Below the pieces are notes generated by a model that saw only the letters and a program-made list of their open reading frames with translations, did no database searches and was not told the DNA's origin. A DNA stretch of 64,000 nucleotides from Promethearchaeota archaeon (GTDB lineage: Archaea > Asgardarchaeota > Lokiarchaeia > Sigyniarchaeales > SOKP01): positions 1 to 64,000 of the forward strand of contig RDOA01000014.1 in assembly GCA_011364925.1 (NCBI GenBank). Direction: 5' to 3'. Of the stretch, positions 8,521 through 17,165 are shown piece by piece. The position numbers were made by a program, and so were the translations under genes. Within the stretch, counting starts at the first letter, position 1. Every line of letters begins with the position of its first letter.

Positions 8521-9168
8521 TTACGATTCAGTTTGGTTCTCTTGTTGGGGCATAGGAATGGAATCCATGATATACCAAACCAATCTAAAATTTCTAAAAC
8601 TATTAAGTTTCAGGCCATATTCGCTTAAATATAAAGCAGATCTCAATATTATATTAAGAGCCATTGTAGTCGATAGAGTGATTAAATGAAATATAACATT
8701 TACTTCAGCAAAAAATGTAGCAATAACGGTAAAAAATACCGTGACTGCCCCGATTAGTACATTTAAATATCGAAAAAGAGGAGAATACACATTAACCATC
8801 AATCCCTTTAAAAAGCCAGCAAGTCCTACAAGAAACATAGGTATCGAAAGAAAGTATACGAAAAAACTTGGTGGAATATTAGGACGAGTGAACATATAAA
8901 TAAGAACATAGCCTGAACTACAAATAAATACGATTCCAAATATGATATTTAAAATCCGGTGTAATAATTTTAAATCTTTGTCAAAGATACCCTTTTGAGC
9001 CCGATATATAGCGTAAATAAATAATACAGTAAGACAATACACACCTAATGTCATTATAGCTAATAATGTAGCATAAAAAGATATATAAACGAGGATTATA
9101 ATGAGTAATATTGAAATGATGTCATCAACACGTCGTTTTTTCTTATTCAAAAAGGATCGAAAACTCAT
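8521..9168 (-). CDS. Multi-pass membrane protein, unknown function
   Basis: A 215-aa protein with a basic N-terminus (NKKKRR) and about six hydrophobic segments (near residues 17-55 as two helices, 70-92, 102-122, 132-155 and 157-178), ending in a polar tail rich in Gln and Glu. No conserved catalytic or transporter motif is recognised. It stands alone between the serine genes and the MBL-fold gene, all on the minus strand but with gaps of about 100 nt. I do not recognise the family. Confidence 0.6.
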   Translation of the reverse strand: MSFRSFLNKKKRRVDDIISILLIIILVYISFYATLLAIMTLGVYCLTVLFIYAIYRAQKGIFDKDLKLLHRILNIIFGIVFICSSGYVLIYMFTRPNIPPSFFVYFLSIPMFLVGLAGFLKGLMVNVYSPLFRYLNVLIGAVTVFFTVIATFFAEVNVIFHLITLSTTMALNIILRSALYLSEYGLKLNSFRNFRLVWYIMDSIPMPQQENQTES

Positions 9169-9270
9169 AATTAATCATCACTATTTCTATAGATAATAAC
9201 TTTATATTTTTTATTATTTAATATGCTTTTACATAGAAGTTTAATTATTAAAAGATGAGTATAACTGCGT

Positions 9271-10308
9271 TTACATTAAATTATTCTCCTCATTAAAAGA
9301 GAAAGTTGTACCTACGCTAACATTGAAAGCTTTTATCTTGTCATAATTAGGCGTATTAGCTATTTTAGCGAATTTCTCGCCGCTACAATGAATCGGAAAT
9401 AAATAAAGCGTATCATTGAACATTTCTAGCGAATTCAAATAATCTAATGTGATTCTAATCCTTCTATCTGATGCGCTTGCCATATGAAAACCCCCTATAA
9501 TATGAGTTATTGGTTTATCGGAATGACTTTTTACATAATCTATAGTATTCATTATACCAGAATGACAACACCCATTTAATAGCACGATTCTTTCATCAAA
9601 CTCTAAAATAAGGCACTTATCATCTAAAATTTTATCCATTTTTACAATCCCTGATTGCAGTGAAAAGAAATTATCAAAATCTTCATCGTGGTGAACTCTT
9701 GGAATTTCTCCACTTACAATAACTTTTAAGCCCTTAATATTTGGGATTTCAAAAGTATCCTTTGTAAAATGAACAAGTCCATTTAAAGATTCAATTTGTT
9801 CAAAGTTAATTGACTCTTGATTTACAATTTTAGAAGATGTAAGTAAAGGTGAAAGGTCGTGTTTTGTTTTTCCAATTAGGTCTTGATTTCTTAAATTTTT
9901 ACTGCGTTTAAATAATCTCTCAAATTTTGCGCTTTCGTGACAAATAACTGGCACTTTTTGATCTGTTCGCTCTAATATCTTAATTAATCCTCCTGTGTGA
10001 TCATAATGCCAGTGTGATAGCACAATGTAATCTAAATCGTATAAAGGATATCCTCGGATATCTAAGTTATGTAAATAAGTAAGATTCGAACCTCCTGTAT
10101 CAAATACTATTTTTTTTAATAATATTTCTTCATGTTTTGAATCTCCAATTTTATATACATTAATTAAGAAACCTAAACCGTGTTCAGCCAGAGATTTTGA
10201 CGCAAATAATTTGTCTAATTCAAGAAAATCTAAATTGTGTTCTTCTCGTAAACTTTGGAAAGGTAAAACAATATTGTTTGTCAATAAAATTATTTCTACT
10301 TTAATTAT
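9271..10308 (-). CDS. Metallo-beta-lactamase-fold protein, dihydropterin-phosphate-synthase-like
   Basis: An MBL hydrolase fold with the metal motif SHWHYDHTGG (H-x-H-x-D-H), the N-terminal AEHGLGFLI strand typical of the 7,8-dihydropterin-6-methyl-4-(beta-D-ribofuranosyl)-aminobenzene-5'-phosphate synthase-like branch, a GCCHSG loop and a C-terminal HIIGGFHMASA ... FPIHCSG pair of metal or phosphate sites. The open frame can start at TTG 10356, but that overlaps the 3' end of the upstream transporter. A better start is after GGTAGAG (10320-10314), where the codon is ATA (10308-10306) and the protein would begin M-I-K-V-E-I. No ATG exists in this N-terminal part. The role may lie in methanopterin-type cofactor synthesis; that is family inference. 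Confidence 0.82.
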   Translation of the reverse strand: MIKVEIILLTNNIVLPFQSLREEHNLDFLELDKLFASKSLAEHGLGFLINVYKIGDSKHEEILLKKIVFDTGGSNLTYLHNLDIRGYPLYDLDYIVLSHWHYDHTGGLIKILERTDQKVPVICHESAKFERLFKRSKNLRNQDLIGKTKHDLSPLLTSSKIVNQESINFEQIESLNGLVHFTKDTFEIPNIKGLKVIVSGEIPRVHHDEDFDNFFSLQSGIVKMDKILDDKCLILEFDERIVLLNGCCHSGIMNTIDYVKSHSDKPITHIIGGFHMASASDRRIRITLDYLNSLEMFNDTLYLFPIHCSGEKFAKIANTPNYDKIKAFNVSVGTTFSFNEENNLM

Positions 10309-10327
10309 AATAACTCTACCTTTAGTT

Positions 10328-11266
10328 TTATAAAAATAATATAATATAATTACCAATTATTATTAAGCTGACAGCTATTATAAATCTCTTACGAAATTTC
10401 TCTTTCAAAATTAATATTGATAAACTTTGCTGAACCATTGGCGTAGTTGCTGTAAACGTTGATGTTAAGACTAAACCGTTTATTTCTACTGCTTTATAAA
10501 ATAGTGTGTCTGCTAATCCTAAGGATAAGGCTCCCGCAATCCCGATATATATGAAATATCTAATCTTTTTCCTATTGTCTTTTGAAAAACTAGAGTAAAA
10601 ATCTTTCCGAAAAATACCAATTATTAAAAATAATATAGTTCCAAAAAAGACTCTCACGAAATTAGTGGTGAATACATCATTAGTAATATTTTTCGTTACA
10701 TAATTGAATGCTACTATGGCTAGTCCCCAAAAAAACGCGACTCCAATTGCTAATACAACGCCTAGAAACAAGTTTTTGGCTTCCTTTTTTTCTTTTTCAG
10801 AATTAACTTCGTTCGAATTTGGTTTATCCTTTGAGCTTAAAAAAAACACACTACTTAGAATCAATAATCCACCTAAAAACAAGGATATTTTTAATTCGTC
10901 CCCAAACAAAATAATAGCAAAAGGGTATACAAATATCAGGCTTAATTGAGTAAGAGGATACACGCGTGAGACATCAATTTTTTCTAAAGAGGTGAAATAT
11001 AAAAAATCTCCAATAGTAACAGAAAATCCAGAAATCAAACAAGCTATTAAAAATCCTAATAAATTTATAGTGTTTAATGAAAATATTGACGACAAAGAAC
11101 CAAACAGCAAAGAAAGTAGAAATGTCCAACACGATACACAGATTAACCTAAATAATATGCTTGGTTTTGACTCAACTTTACCTAAACCAAACTTATATAC
11201 TAATGAAGCTATACCCCATGTAAATAAAGCATCTAATGTTAAAATATACCCAACTAATTCTGCCAT
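10328..11266 (-). CDS. DMT-superfamily transporter (EamA)
   Basis: A 312-aa integral membrane protein with about ten transmembrane segments arranged as two EamA repeats. Repeat one runs from the N-terminus to about residue 147. A charged loop follows (SKDKPNSNEVNSEKEKKEAK), then repeat two, with the typical motifs FWGLAIVAFNYV and ALSLGLADTLFYKAVEI. The family exports or takes up small metabolites (amino acids, nucleotide sugars); the substrate cannot be predicted. The ATG start is clear. The MBL-fold gene begins about 20 nt downstream, so the two are probably co-transcribed. Confidence 0.85.
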   Translation of the reverse strand: MAELVGYILTLDALFTWGIASLVYKFGLGKVESKPSILFRLICVSCWTFLLSLLFGSLSSIFSLNTINLLGFLIACLISGFSVTIGDFLYFTSLEKIDVSRVYPLTQLSLIFVYPFAIILFGDELKISLFLGGLLILSSVFFLSSKDKPNSNEVNSEKEKKEAKNLFLGVVLAIGVAFFWGLAIVAFNYVTKNITNDVFTTNFVRVFFGTILFLIIGIFRKDFYSSFSKDNRKKIRYFIYIGIAGALSLGLADTLFYKAVEINGLVLTSTFTATTPMVQQSLSILILKEKFRKRFIIAVSLIIIGNYIILFL

Positions 11267-11342
11267 TAACTTAAAATTATTTAGTATTGCTTTAAAATTA
11301 TTTTAAAATTCAAAAGACTAAAGATTAGTTAGCAAATCGGCT

Positions 11343-11951
11343 TTAAATCTTATAATATAACATATAAGCTGAGATTAGAGTAATCCAAACTGCTACTGCT
11401 AACGCCATAGTCCATTCGGTAATTGGAATCCATGTGAATAAGAAAACAACTATTGTTACTGTTGTTATTAAAGCTAAATACACAAAAAACCTTGGAAAAT
11501 TATTACTTTTAGATATTAAGTAACCAAAGAGGGTTAAGTATAGAATTGCACTCAATAAACTTATTAAGGTGAAGGTTCCATGTAGTAAGAATATTATCGT
11601 ATTTTTTGAAGTTGGGAAAACACCAATCAGTGAAAAGAGAATGCATGAAATAATTGTAAAAATACTCCATGCTTTGTATAATTTTCTATCATTTGTTTCT
11701 TTTCCCATTACCTTTATTAGATGCAAATAGAATAGTAAAGCAAAAATCCCTGATAGAAATGTTCCCATGTTGAAAAATATCCCTCCAGGACCTGTTCCAA
11801 GAGCGCTCATCATGTGATTTAAATTATATCCTTGGAAGAGCAGAACAGATATAACATCTCCACTCAACCCTACTATAGCTGATAATAATCCATATATCGG
11901 GGCTGGGATTAAATTGTAGATGTAAAGGATATAAATCTTAATTTTTTCCAT
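11343..11951 (-). CDS. DUF998-like membrane protein
   Basis: A 202-aa protein with about six transmembrane segments. The first transmembrane region is followed by a loop with NHMMSALGTGPGGIFFNMG, which resembles the conserved N-terminal loop of DUF998 proteins (Ser-x-Leu-Gly followed by a Phe-Asn-Met-Gly helix start). Function is unknown, and no catalytic residues are obvious. It lies 77 nt downstream of the EamA transporter on the same strand. The family call rests on this one motif and the topology. Confidence 0.65.
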   Translation of the reverse strand: MEKIKIYILYIYNLIPAPIYGLLSAIVGLSGDVISVLLFQGYNLNHMMSALGTGPGGIFFNMGTFLSGIFALLFYLHLIKVMGKETNDRKLYKAWSIFTIISCILFSLIGVFPTSKNTIIFLLHGTFTLISLLSAILYLTLFGYLISKSNNFPRFFVYLALITTVTIVVFLFTWIPITEWTMALAVAVWITLISAYMLYYKI

Positions 11952-12030
11952 GGTAACTCAGATTAGTAAATATGAAAATCCCTTTAAACCTTATTTTAGC
12001 TCCAAGAATGGAAAGTTTTTTCAAATATCT

Positions 12031-13203
12031 CTAAGATTTAATTCTTAAGAGCAATTCTTTCGAGGGAGGGCTATTAGATAAGAACATACTAATAATTTCT
12101 TCTCTTACAGAATCATCTCTCTCAGCCAATTCTAACATTTTCGAGAGGTTTTGACCCTCATTTTCGAATAAAAACTCTACTATTGAAACCTTGATCTTAA
12201 AATTTCTAATTATTTTTTTAATATTTGGATATTGTTTATACTTCTTTAAGCTCTGACTCGAAACATCACCATGTGTCAATGCATCACAAGCAATCTCACC
12301 CGCAGCATTCCCTGATACTACACTCGAGTGAATACCCTCTCCACTTATAGGAGAAACGAAACCGGCAGCGTCTCCAATTATTAGAACATTATCTCCATAC
12401 AGACATTCCTCTTTTACGCCTAAAGCTGGAAGTGGATAAGATCCTTCCCAAATTTCTTTATATTCTGCTTTAGGAAAGAATTTCTTTATGAATGGCTCAT
12501 TTATGAACTCGTGATATGCTTGATTTAAATTTTTCTTTAAATTTCCCTCTAACCAAGTGCCACAACCAATATTGAAACGCTTTTCACCAAGAGGGAATAT
12601 CCAACCATATCCTTTGTATTTTCTAAAAAAGAAAGATATAATGTCTTTATCTAAATTATTCTCCCCTTCCATTATAGCACATTTTGCTAACCCTATTTCT
12701 TCAATTTGCCATTTATTTCTTAACCCCGTTTTAAGAGCTAACCTAGAGCTCATACCATCCGCAATAACCAGGATTCTTCCGAAATACTCTTTAGTCCCCT
12801 CTGGTGTTCTTGTTTTTATACCGATTCTTTTGTTATCTTTCGTAATGAAATCAGTCGCGAGATTTTTATCAAATAATTGAGCTCCCGCATCAATCGCTAT
12901 ATTTCTAATAAAATTGTCGAATTCTAGGCGATCCACATTTATAGAATAATTCTTAATATCCTTCCAAGGATATTCGATTTTGTGATAATCCCCGGAATAG
13001 ATCGCTGTTCCAGAGATACGGTGAAAATTTTGTGTTCGCAATTGTGGATAATATTTAAAAATCCGAGAGCTAACTGCACCCCCACATGGTTTTCTCCAAT
13101 TAGCATCTCTTTCAATTAGTGCAACTTTATATCCTTTTTCAGCTATAACTTGAGCACATCTAGAACCTGCGGGACCTGCTCCAGAGATCACGACATCATA
13201 CAC
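12031..13203 (-). CDS. Geranylgeranyl reductase family FAD-dependent oxidoreductase
   Basis: A 390-aa flavoprotein. The FAD-binding motif GAGPAG is at residues 8-13, the PCGGAV loop at 39-44, the substrate-pocket motif GYGWIFP at 198-204 and the second FAD motif GDAAGFVSPISGEG from 277. These are hallmarks of digeranylgeranylglycerophospholipid reductases that saturate archaeal isoprenoid lipids. Other members reduce prenyl groups of quinones or polyprenols. It starts with GTG and is divergent from a second member of the same family (13338-14552), with 134 nt between them that probably hold both promoters. Confidence 0.88.
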   Translation of the reverse strand: MYDVVISGAGPAGSRCAQVIAEKGYKVALIERDANWRKPCGGAVSSRIFKYYPQLRTQNFHRISGTAIYSGDYHKIEYPWKDIKNYSINVDRLEFDNFIRNIAIDAGAQLFDKNLATDFITKDNKRIGIKTRTPEGTKEYFGRILVIADGMSSRLALKTGLRNKWQIEEIGLAKCAIMEGENNLDKDIISFFFRKYKGYGWIFPLGEKRFNIGCGTWLEGNLKKNLNQAYHEFINEPFIKKFFPKAEYKEIWEGSYPLPALGVKEECLYGDNVLIIGDAAGFVSPISGEGIHSSVVSGNAAGEIACDALTHGDVSSQSLKKYKQYPNIKKIIRNFKIKVSIVEFLFENEGQNLSKMLELAERDDSVREEIISMFLSNSPPSKELLLRIKS

Positions 13204-13337
13204 GAGAGTTCACTTGGTGTCTGTAGCAAATTTACATGTAAAGTATGAAAGATTATATTTTGCTTCTTTATAAGTTATTATAGTTAAAATTTGGTTATAA
13301 CAAAAATAATTAATTATTTTTTTCCTTATTTCAAACT

Positions 13338-14552
13338 ATGACTAACAGTAATTCGACGAATTATGATTTTGTAATCGTAGGAGCCGGACCAGCGGGTTTA
13401 ACCGCGAGCATAGTAGCGGCTCGTGGAGGCTTGAAGGTAACTGTTTTAGAAAAAGGTGAACAGGCTGGTCCAAAACCTCGTGGCGAAGGTATGGGTTATT
13501 ATTCAATTGTGGATGAGATATTAGGTGATAATTATTTACCTTCGATTGGGCTTAAGTCTAATGGGGGTAGGGTTTGGCATTCTCCCGGTGATCTACAAAT
13601 AACAACAACGTACCGCGAATATCCTCATTATTTTTTTGAATGGCGGACATTTATTGATAGATTTGTTGAAAAAGCAAATGAGGCAGGCGTTGAAATTTTA
13701 CTCAACTCCGAGGTTATAGAACCTGTTGAAAAAAATGGAAGATGCGTTGGTGTAAAGTATAAAGATAAATCCGGAAATGTAAGTGAAATCCACGGTAAGG
13801 CAATATTGGACTGTAGTGGGTATTCTGGTGTAATTGGAAGATATTATAACGTACCTTACGACGAAGAAATTAACTGTCCTATTGTTAAATGCTTAATTAG
13901 CGAAGCGAATATTGATATAAAAGAGACTCCGGATTTAAACTTTTATTTCATTGGAAATGGTGATTTGGATTATTCGCCTGAGTTTCCTCAATGCGTAGCG
14001 TATATCTTTCCATTAGAAGAGAAAAGAGTGGAAGTAGGTTTAATGCTAAGAATGGCTCAAGTTCCTCAAATGAAAACTGTCAAAATCCCTACGAACAAAG
14101 AAATTTTGATAGTTTGGGAAAAATTAAAAACCAGTTATCCTGGTTTTAGCGAGTTCTTTAAGGGAGCTAAAATCGATTATGAAGAAGTAACGTGGCTCCC
14201 TAACGCTCGAATGGTTGAAAGCTTTGTACCGTTTCCAGGTGTTGTTCTTATTGGAGATAGTGCTGGTTTTGTGAACCCTTTTGGTTCTTCGGGTTTATAT
14301 TACTCCATGGAAATGGCGAAATTTTGGGTTAAAAGCGTAGCAAGTAAATTGAAAGACGAATTTGTGTGGAGTTCTGAAAACATAGATAATTTTAAGAGTA
14401 GTTTCGAAGAATTTGAGGTATACAAGGATGTGAAAGGACTTTATAACTTAATTGGAGCGTTCGAGTATAAAATATTCAATCGATTACGGACTGCTGAAAA
14501 GATCAATAAGAAGTGGGATTATATATCCTCTCTGCTAAAGCAAGCTTCTTAA
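13338..14552 (+). CDS. Second geranylgeranyl reductase family FAD-dependent oxidoreductase
   Basis: A 404-aa flavoprotein with FAD motif GAGPAG at residues 15-20, a LEKGEQAGPKPRGEG loop that replaces the usual PCGG box, and GDSAGFVNPFGSSG as the second FAD motif. It is clearly paralogous in architecture to its divergent neighbour, but the altered cysteine loop (no PCGG) suggests a different substrate or redox chemistry. A role in prenyl-chain saturation or another FAD-dependent reduction is inferred. The start ATG is clear. The GH20 gene follows after 34 nt on the same strand. Confidence 0.85.
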   Translation: MTNSNSTNYDFVIVGAGPAGLTASIVAARGGLKVTVLEKGEQAGPKPRGEGMGYYSIVDEILGDNYLPSIGLKSNGGRVWHSPGDLQITTTYREYPHYFFEWRTFIDRFVEKANEAGVEILLNSEVIEPVEKNGRCVGVKYKDKSGNVSEIHGKAILDCSGYSGVIGRYYNVPYDEEINCPIVKCLISEANIDIKETPDLNFYFIGNGDLDYSPEFPQCVAYIFPLEEKRVEVGLMLRMAQVPQMKTVKIPTNKEILIVWEKLKTSYPGFSEFFKGAKIDYEEVTWLPNARMVESFVPFPGVVLIGDSAGFVNPFGSSGLYYSMEMAKFWVKSVASKLKDEFVWSSENIDNFKSSFEEFEVYKDVKGLYNLIGAFEYKIFNRLRTAEKINKKWDYISSLLKQAS

Positions 14553-14586
14553 CATATTCAATAATATCTTCTTAAAATATCCTCTC

Positions 14587-16212
14587 ATGCAAGATAATAA
14601 AATTAGCATCATTCCTAAACCAGTAAACTTAACTTTTAGAGAAGGTAATTTCATTCTTACAGAACAGACCACAATTGAATCAGAGAAGGGACTCAAAGAC
14701 ACGGCAGAGTATTTTAAAAACCTAATTTCAACTGCTACGGGTTTTAATTTGGCAATGTCTGATCTTACTTCTGGATTGAACAAATCCAATACGATATCTT
14801 TAGAACTCACCGAAAAATTGGACAACCTGGGTGAAGAAGGATATTGTTTAAAGATTAATCAAAATAGAATTATTTTAACTGCACATAAATCAGCCGGAAT
14901 TTTTCATGGTATTCAAACCATTCGTCAGTTGCTACCAATTGAAGTAGAGAAAAAGGCAAAATTATCTAGTTTCGAATGGGTGATTCCCGCTCTTGAAATT
15001 GAGGATTATCCTCGTTTCTCTTGGAGAGGTTTTATGTTGGACGAAGGACGCCATTTCTTTGGAAAAAATGTGGTAAAACATATTCTCGATTTGATGGCGT
15101 ATTTTAAAATGAACGTGTTTCATTGGCACCTTACAGAAGATCAAGGGTGGAGAATTGAAATAAAAAAATACCCTAAACTTACTGAAGTTGGATCAAAGAG
15201 AAAAGAATCGCAAATTGGTGGTTTCCTCAGCAAAAACACTGATGGTACACCTCACGAAGGATATTATACTCAAGAAGAAATAAAAGAGATAATTTCTTAT
15301 GCGGACAAACTTTTTATTAAGATTGTCCCAGAAATTGATATTCCTGGTCATTCAATGGCAGCTTTAGCTGCTTATCCTGAATTTAGCTGTACTGGGGGTC
15401 CATTTGAAGTATCAACTACTTTTAGTGTTAAGCAAGATGTTTTTTGCGTAGGTAAAGAAGCAACTTTTAAATTCTTAAATAATGTCTTAGACGAGATTGT
15501 TGGGCTCTTTCCATCTGACATTATCCATATAGGTGGGGATGAGGTCCCTAAAAAAAGATGGGAAACGTGTCCTGATTGTCAAGAAAGAATAGAAAAAGAA
15601 GGTTTAAAGAACGAGAAAGGACTTCAAGCGTATTTCACTGATCGAATCATGAAGTCTTTATCTTCTCATGGTCGTAGAATCATGGGTTGGAATCAGATTC
15701 TAACTGAAAGTTCAAATAAAGAAATCATCGCTCAAAAATGGCTTTTTGGAAAAAATTTGATTAAAAATCATTTAACAAAAGGAGGAAACGTGGTTTTTTC
15801 TCAATTTGGTTATACTTACCTCGACTACTCTTATGCACTAACATCCCTTAGTAAAACCTACTGGTATGAACCTATTCCTAAAAGCTTGCTAAAAAATTAT
15901 CACATCAACATTCTTGGTATTGAGGCTCCAATGTGGACAGAATGGGTGAGGAATGTGAAAGAACTAGACTGGCAAACCTTTCCACGCCTAATCGTTTTTG
16001 CAGAATCCAATTGGACTCCCAGAGAACAAAAAAACTTTAAATCTTTTAAAAATCGACTTGAATCTATCCTTAAACGATTAGATATTATTGGAGTACAATA
16101 CGCTCATAAAAAAGAGTACCAGCCTTCTATTGTTAAGAGAATTTTTGGGTTTTTTACAATATTTCGAGAGCCAAAAAGAAGTTCTCTCCATTCTAGATGG
16201 AAAGCTTTTTAA
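14587..16212 (+). CDS. Beta-N-acetylhexosaminidase, GH20
   Basis: A 541-aa retaining glycosidase that releases terminal beta-GlcNAc/GalNAc with substrate-assisted catalysis. An N-terminal GH20b domain (about 1-140) precedes the TIM barrel. FHWHLTEDQGWRIEI, the EIDIPGHS strand and the catalytic pair Asp 318-Glu 319 in IGGDEVPKKRW are all intact, as is the C-terminal Trp-rich MWTEWV region. No signal peptide is visible, so it is predicted to be cytoplasmic. It is tail-to-tail with the YdjC/ChbG-type deacetylase (5-nt gap). Both act on amino-sugar oligosaccharides in other organisms, which fits one chitin- or glycoprotein-derived substrate. Confidence 0.93.
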   Translation: MQDNKISIIPKPVNLTFREGNFILTEQTTIESEKGLKDTAEYFKNLISTATGFNLAMSDLTSGLNKSNTISLELTEKLDNLGEEGYCLKINQNRIILTAHKSAGIFHGIQTIRQLLPIEVEKKAKLSSFEWVIPALEIEDYPRFSWRGFMLDEGRHFFGKNVVKHILDLMAYFKMNVFHWHLTEDQGWRIEIKKYPKLTEVGSKRKESQIGGFLSKNTDGTPHEGYYTQEEIKEIISYADKLFIKIVPEIDIPGHSMAALAAYPEFSCTGGPFEVSTTFSVKQDVFCVGKEATFKFLNNVLDEIVGLFPSDIIHIGGDEVPKKRWETCPDCQERIEKEGLKNEKGLQAYFTDRIMKSLSSHGRRIMGWNQILTESSNKEIIAQKWLFGKNLIKNHLTKGGNVVFSQFGYTYLDYSYALTSLSKTYWYEPIPKSLLKNYHINILGIEAPMWTEWVRNVKELDWQTFPRLIVFAESNWTPREQKNFKSFKNRLESILKRLDIIGVQYAHKKEYQPSIVKRIFGFFTIFREPKRSSLHSRWKAF

Positions 16213-16217
16213 CTTTC

Positions 16218-17099
16218 TTAATCTCCTCTAAGAACATCTCTGATTTCTCTATATCCAATTATTTTTAAATCAAGCTCTTTAACGCATTCTTTAAGTTTTG
16301 GATCAGTAAAAGCTTGATAATCCAGATCTCGCCATTTTGCTGAATCTGGTGTTATAGATTCTAATTCAGGGCTCATTTTTGCGGGGTGGAATAAAAAATG
16401 TGTAATCCCCGGTTTAATCTCTTTAAGCATTTTACAATAGTATTCTGTTTTATTAGAACTATCTCCCATTGTTTCAGTAAGTATATTATCGATTAATGGA
16501 GTCCCTTTTTTCTCCAAATTATCAAGCAATTTTAGGTAAAAATCTGCTAGTGCTCCTAATCCTCTAACTTCTAATTCATTTCTCGAAATTCGAGGTAAAA
16601 ACGCTGGAACGTTAAACTCTCGGGCTATCTTCAAATAAGAAGGGAGAAATTTAGGTGCCATAACCGTACTCATATGCGTATCAATGTGAGTTACATCGAT
16701 ACCGTTATCAATCGCCATTTGGACTTGAGCTCGCATTTCCGCTTCTGCTGCTTGAGAGGATATGTGACCAATTGCTTCTTCCGTCGTTCGCCATAAGGAT
16801 CCCTCAGAGTCGAGCAAACCAGTTTTAGGGTCTACACTACTCAAAGCTCGCCATCTGTAAAGATCATATTCACTGGTTAGAGTCATATGAACGCCAATAT
16901 CATAGGAGGGCTTTTTTCTGCAAATTGATGCGGTCTCCAAAAACCAAGGAGCAGGAACTATTGCTGCACCACAACTAGCAACACCAAAATCCAAACATTC
17001 AAAAGTAGCTACATTCGAAGCGTGAGAAAATCCAACATCATCTATGTGTAAAATGACAACCTTATCCGTACTTTCAAAACCAAGTTTATCAATAAGCAT
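16218..17099 (-). CDS. ChbG/HpnK (YdjC) family carbohydrate deacetylase
   Basis: About 293 aa. Metal-site motifs of the YdjC deacetylase fold are present: HIDDVGFSH near the N-terminus, GVHMTLTSE in the middle and THIDTHMS further on. E. coli ChbG removes one acetyl group from chitobiose or chitotriose so the sugar can be used. The GH20 gene immediately opposite supports an amino-sugar substrate here (context inference). The ATG at 17099 is preferred over the one at 17111 because the protein then begins MLIDKLGF. It lies 66 nt downstream of the carboxylesterase on the same strand. Confidence 0.85.
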   Translation of the reverse strand: MLIDKLGFESTDKVVILHIDDVGFSHASNVATFECLDFGVASCGAAIVPAPWFLETASICRKKPSYDIGVHMTLTSEYDLYRWRALSSVDPKTGLLDSEGSLWRTTEEAIGHISSQAAEAEMRAQVQMAIDNGIDVTHIDTHMSTVMAPKFLPSYLKIAREFNVPAFLPRISRNELEVRGLGALADFYLKLLDNLEKKGTPLIDNILTETMGDSSNKTEYYCKMLKEIKPGITHFLFHPAKMSPELESITPDSAKWRDLDYQAFTDPKLKECVKELDLKIIGYREIRDVLRGD

Positions 17100-17165
17100 G
17101 GTTAAATACATCCTTTTTTGCTTAAAAAATGATATGATAATTTTTATTTCTAAAAAACTCTATGG

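Noticed and set aside
10992-11306. A 104-aa plus-strand ORF
   Set aside because: It is antisense to the EamA transporter. Its composition is that of a reverse-complemented membrane protein.
12557-12880. A 107-aa plus-strand ORF
   Set aside because: It lies wholly antisense within the geranylgeranyl reductase gene, which has intact FAD motifs.
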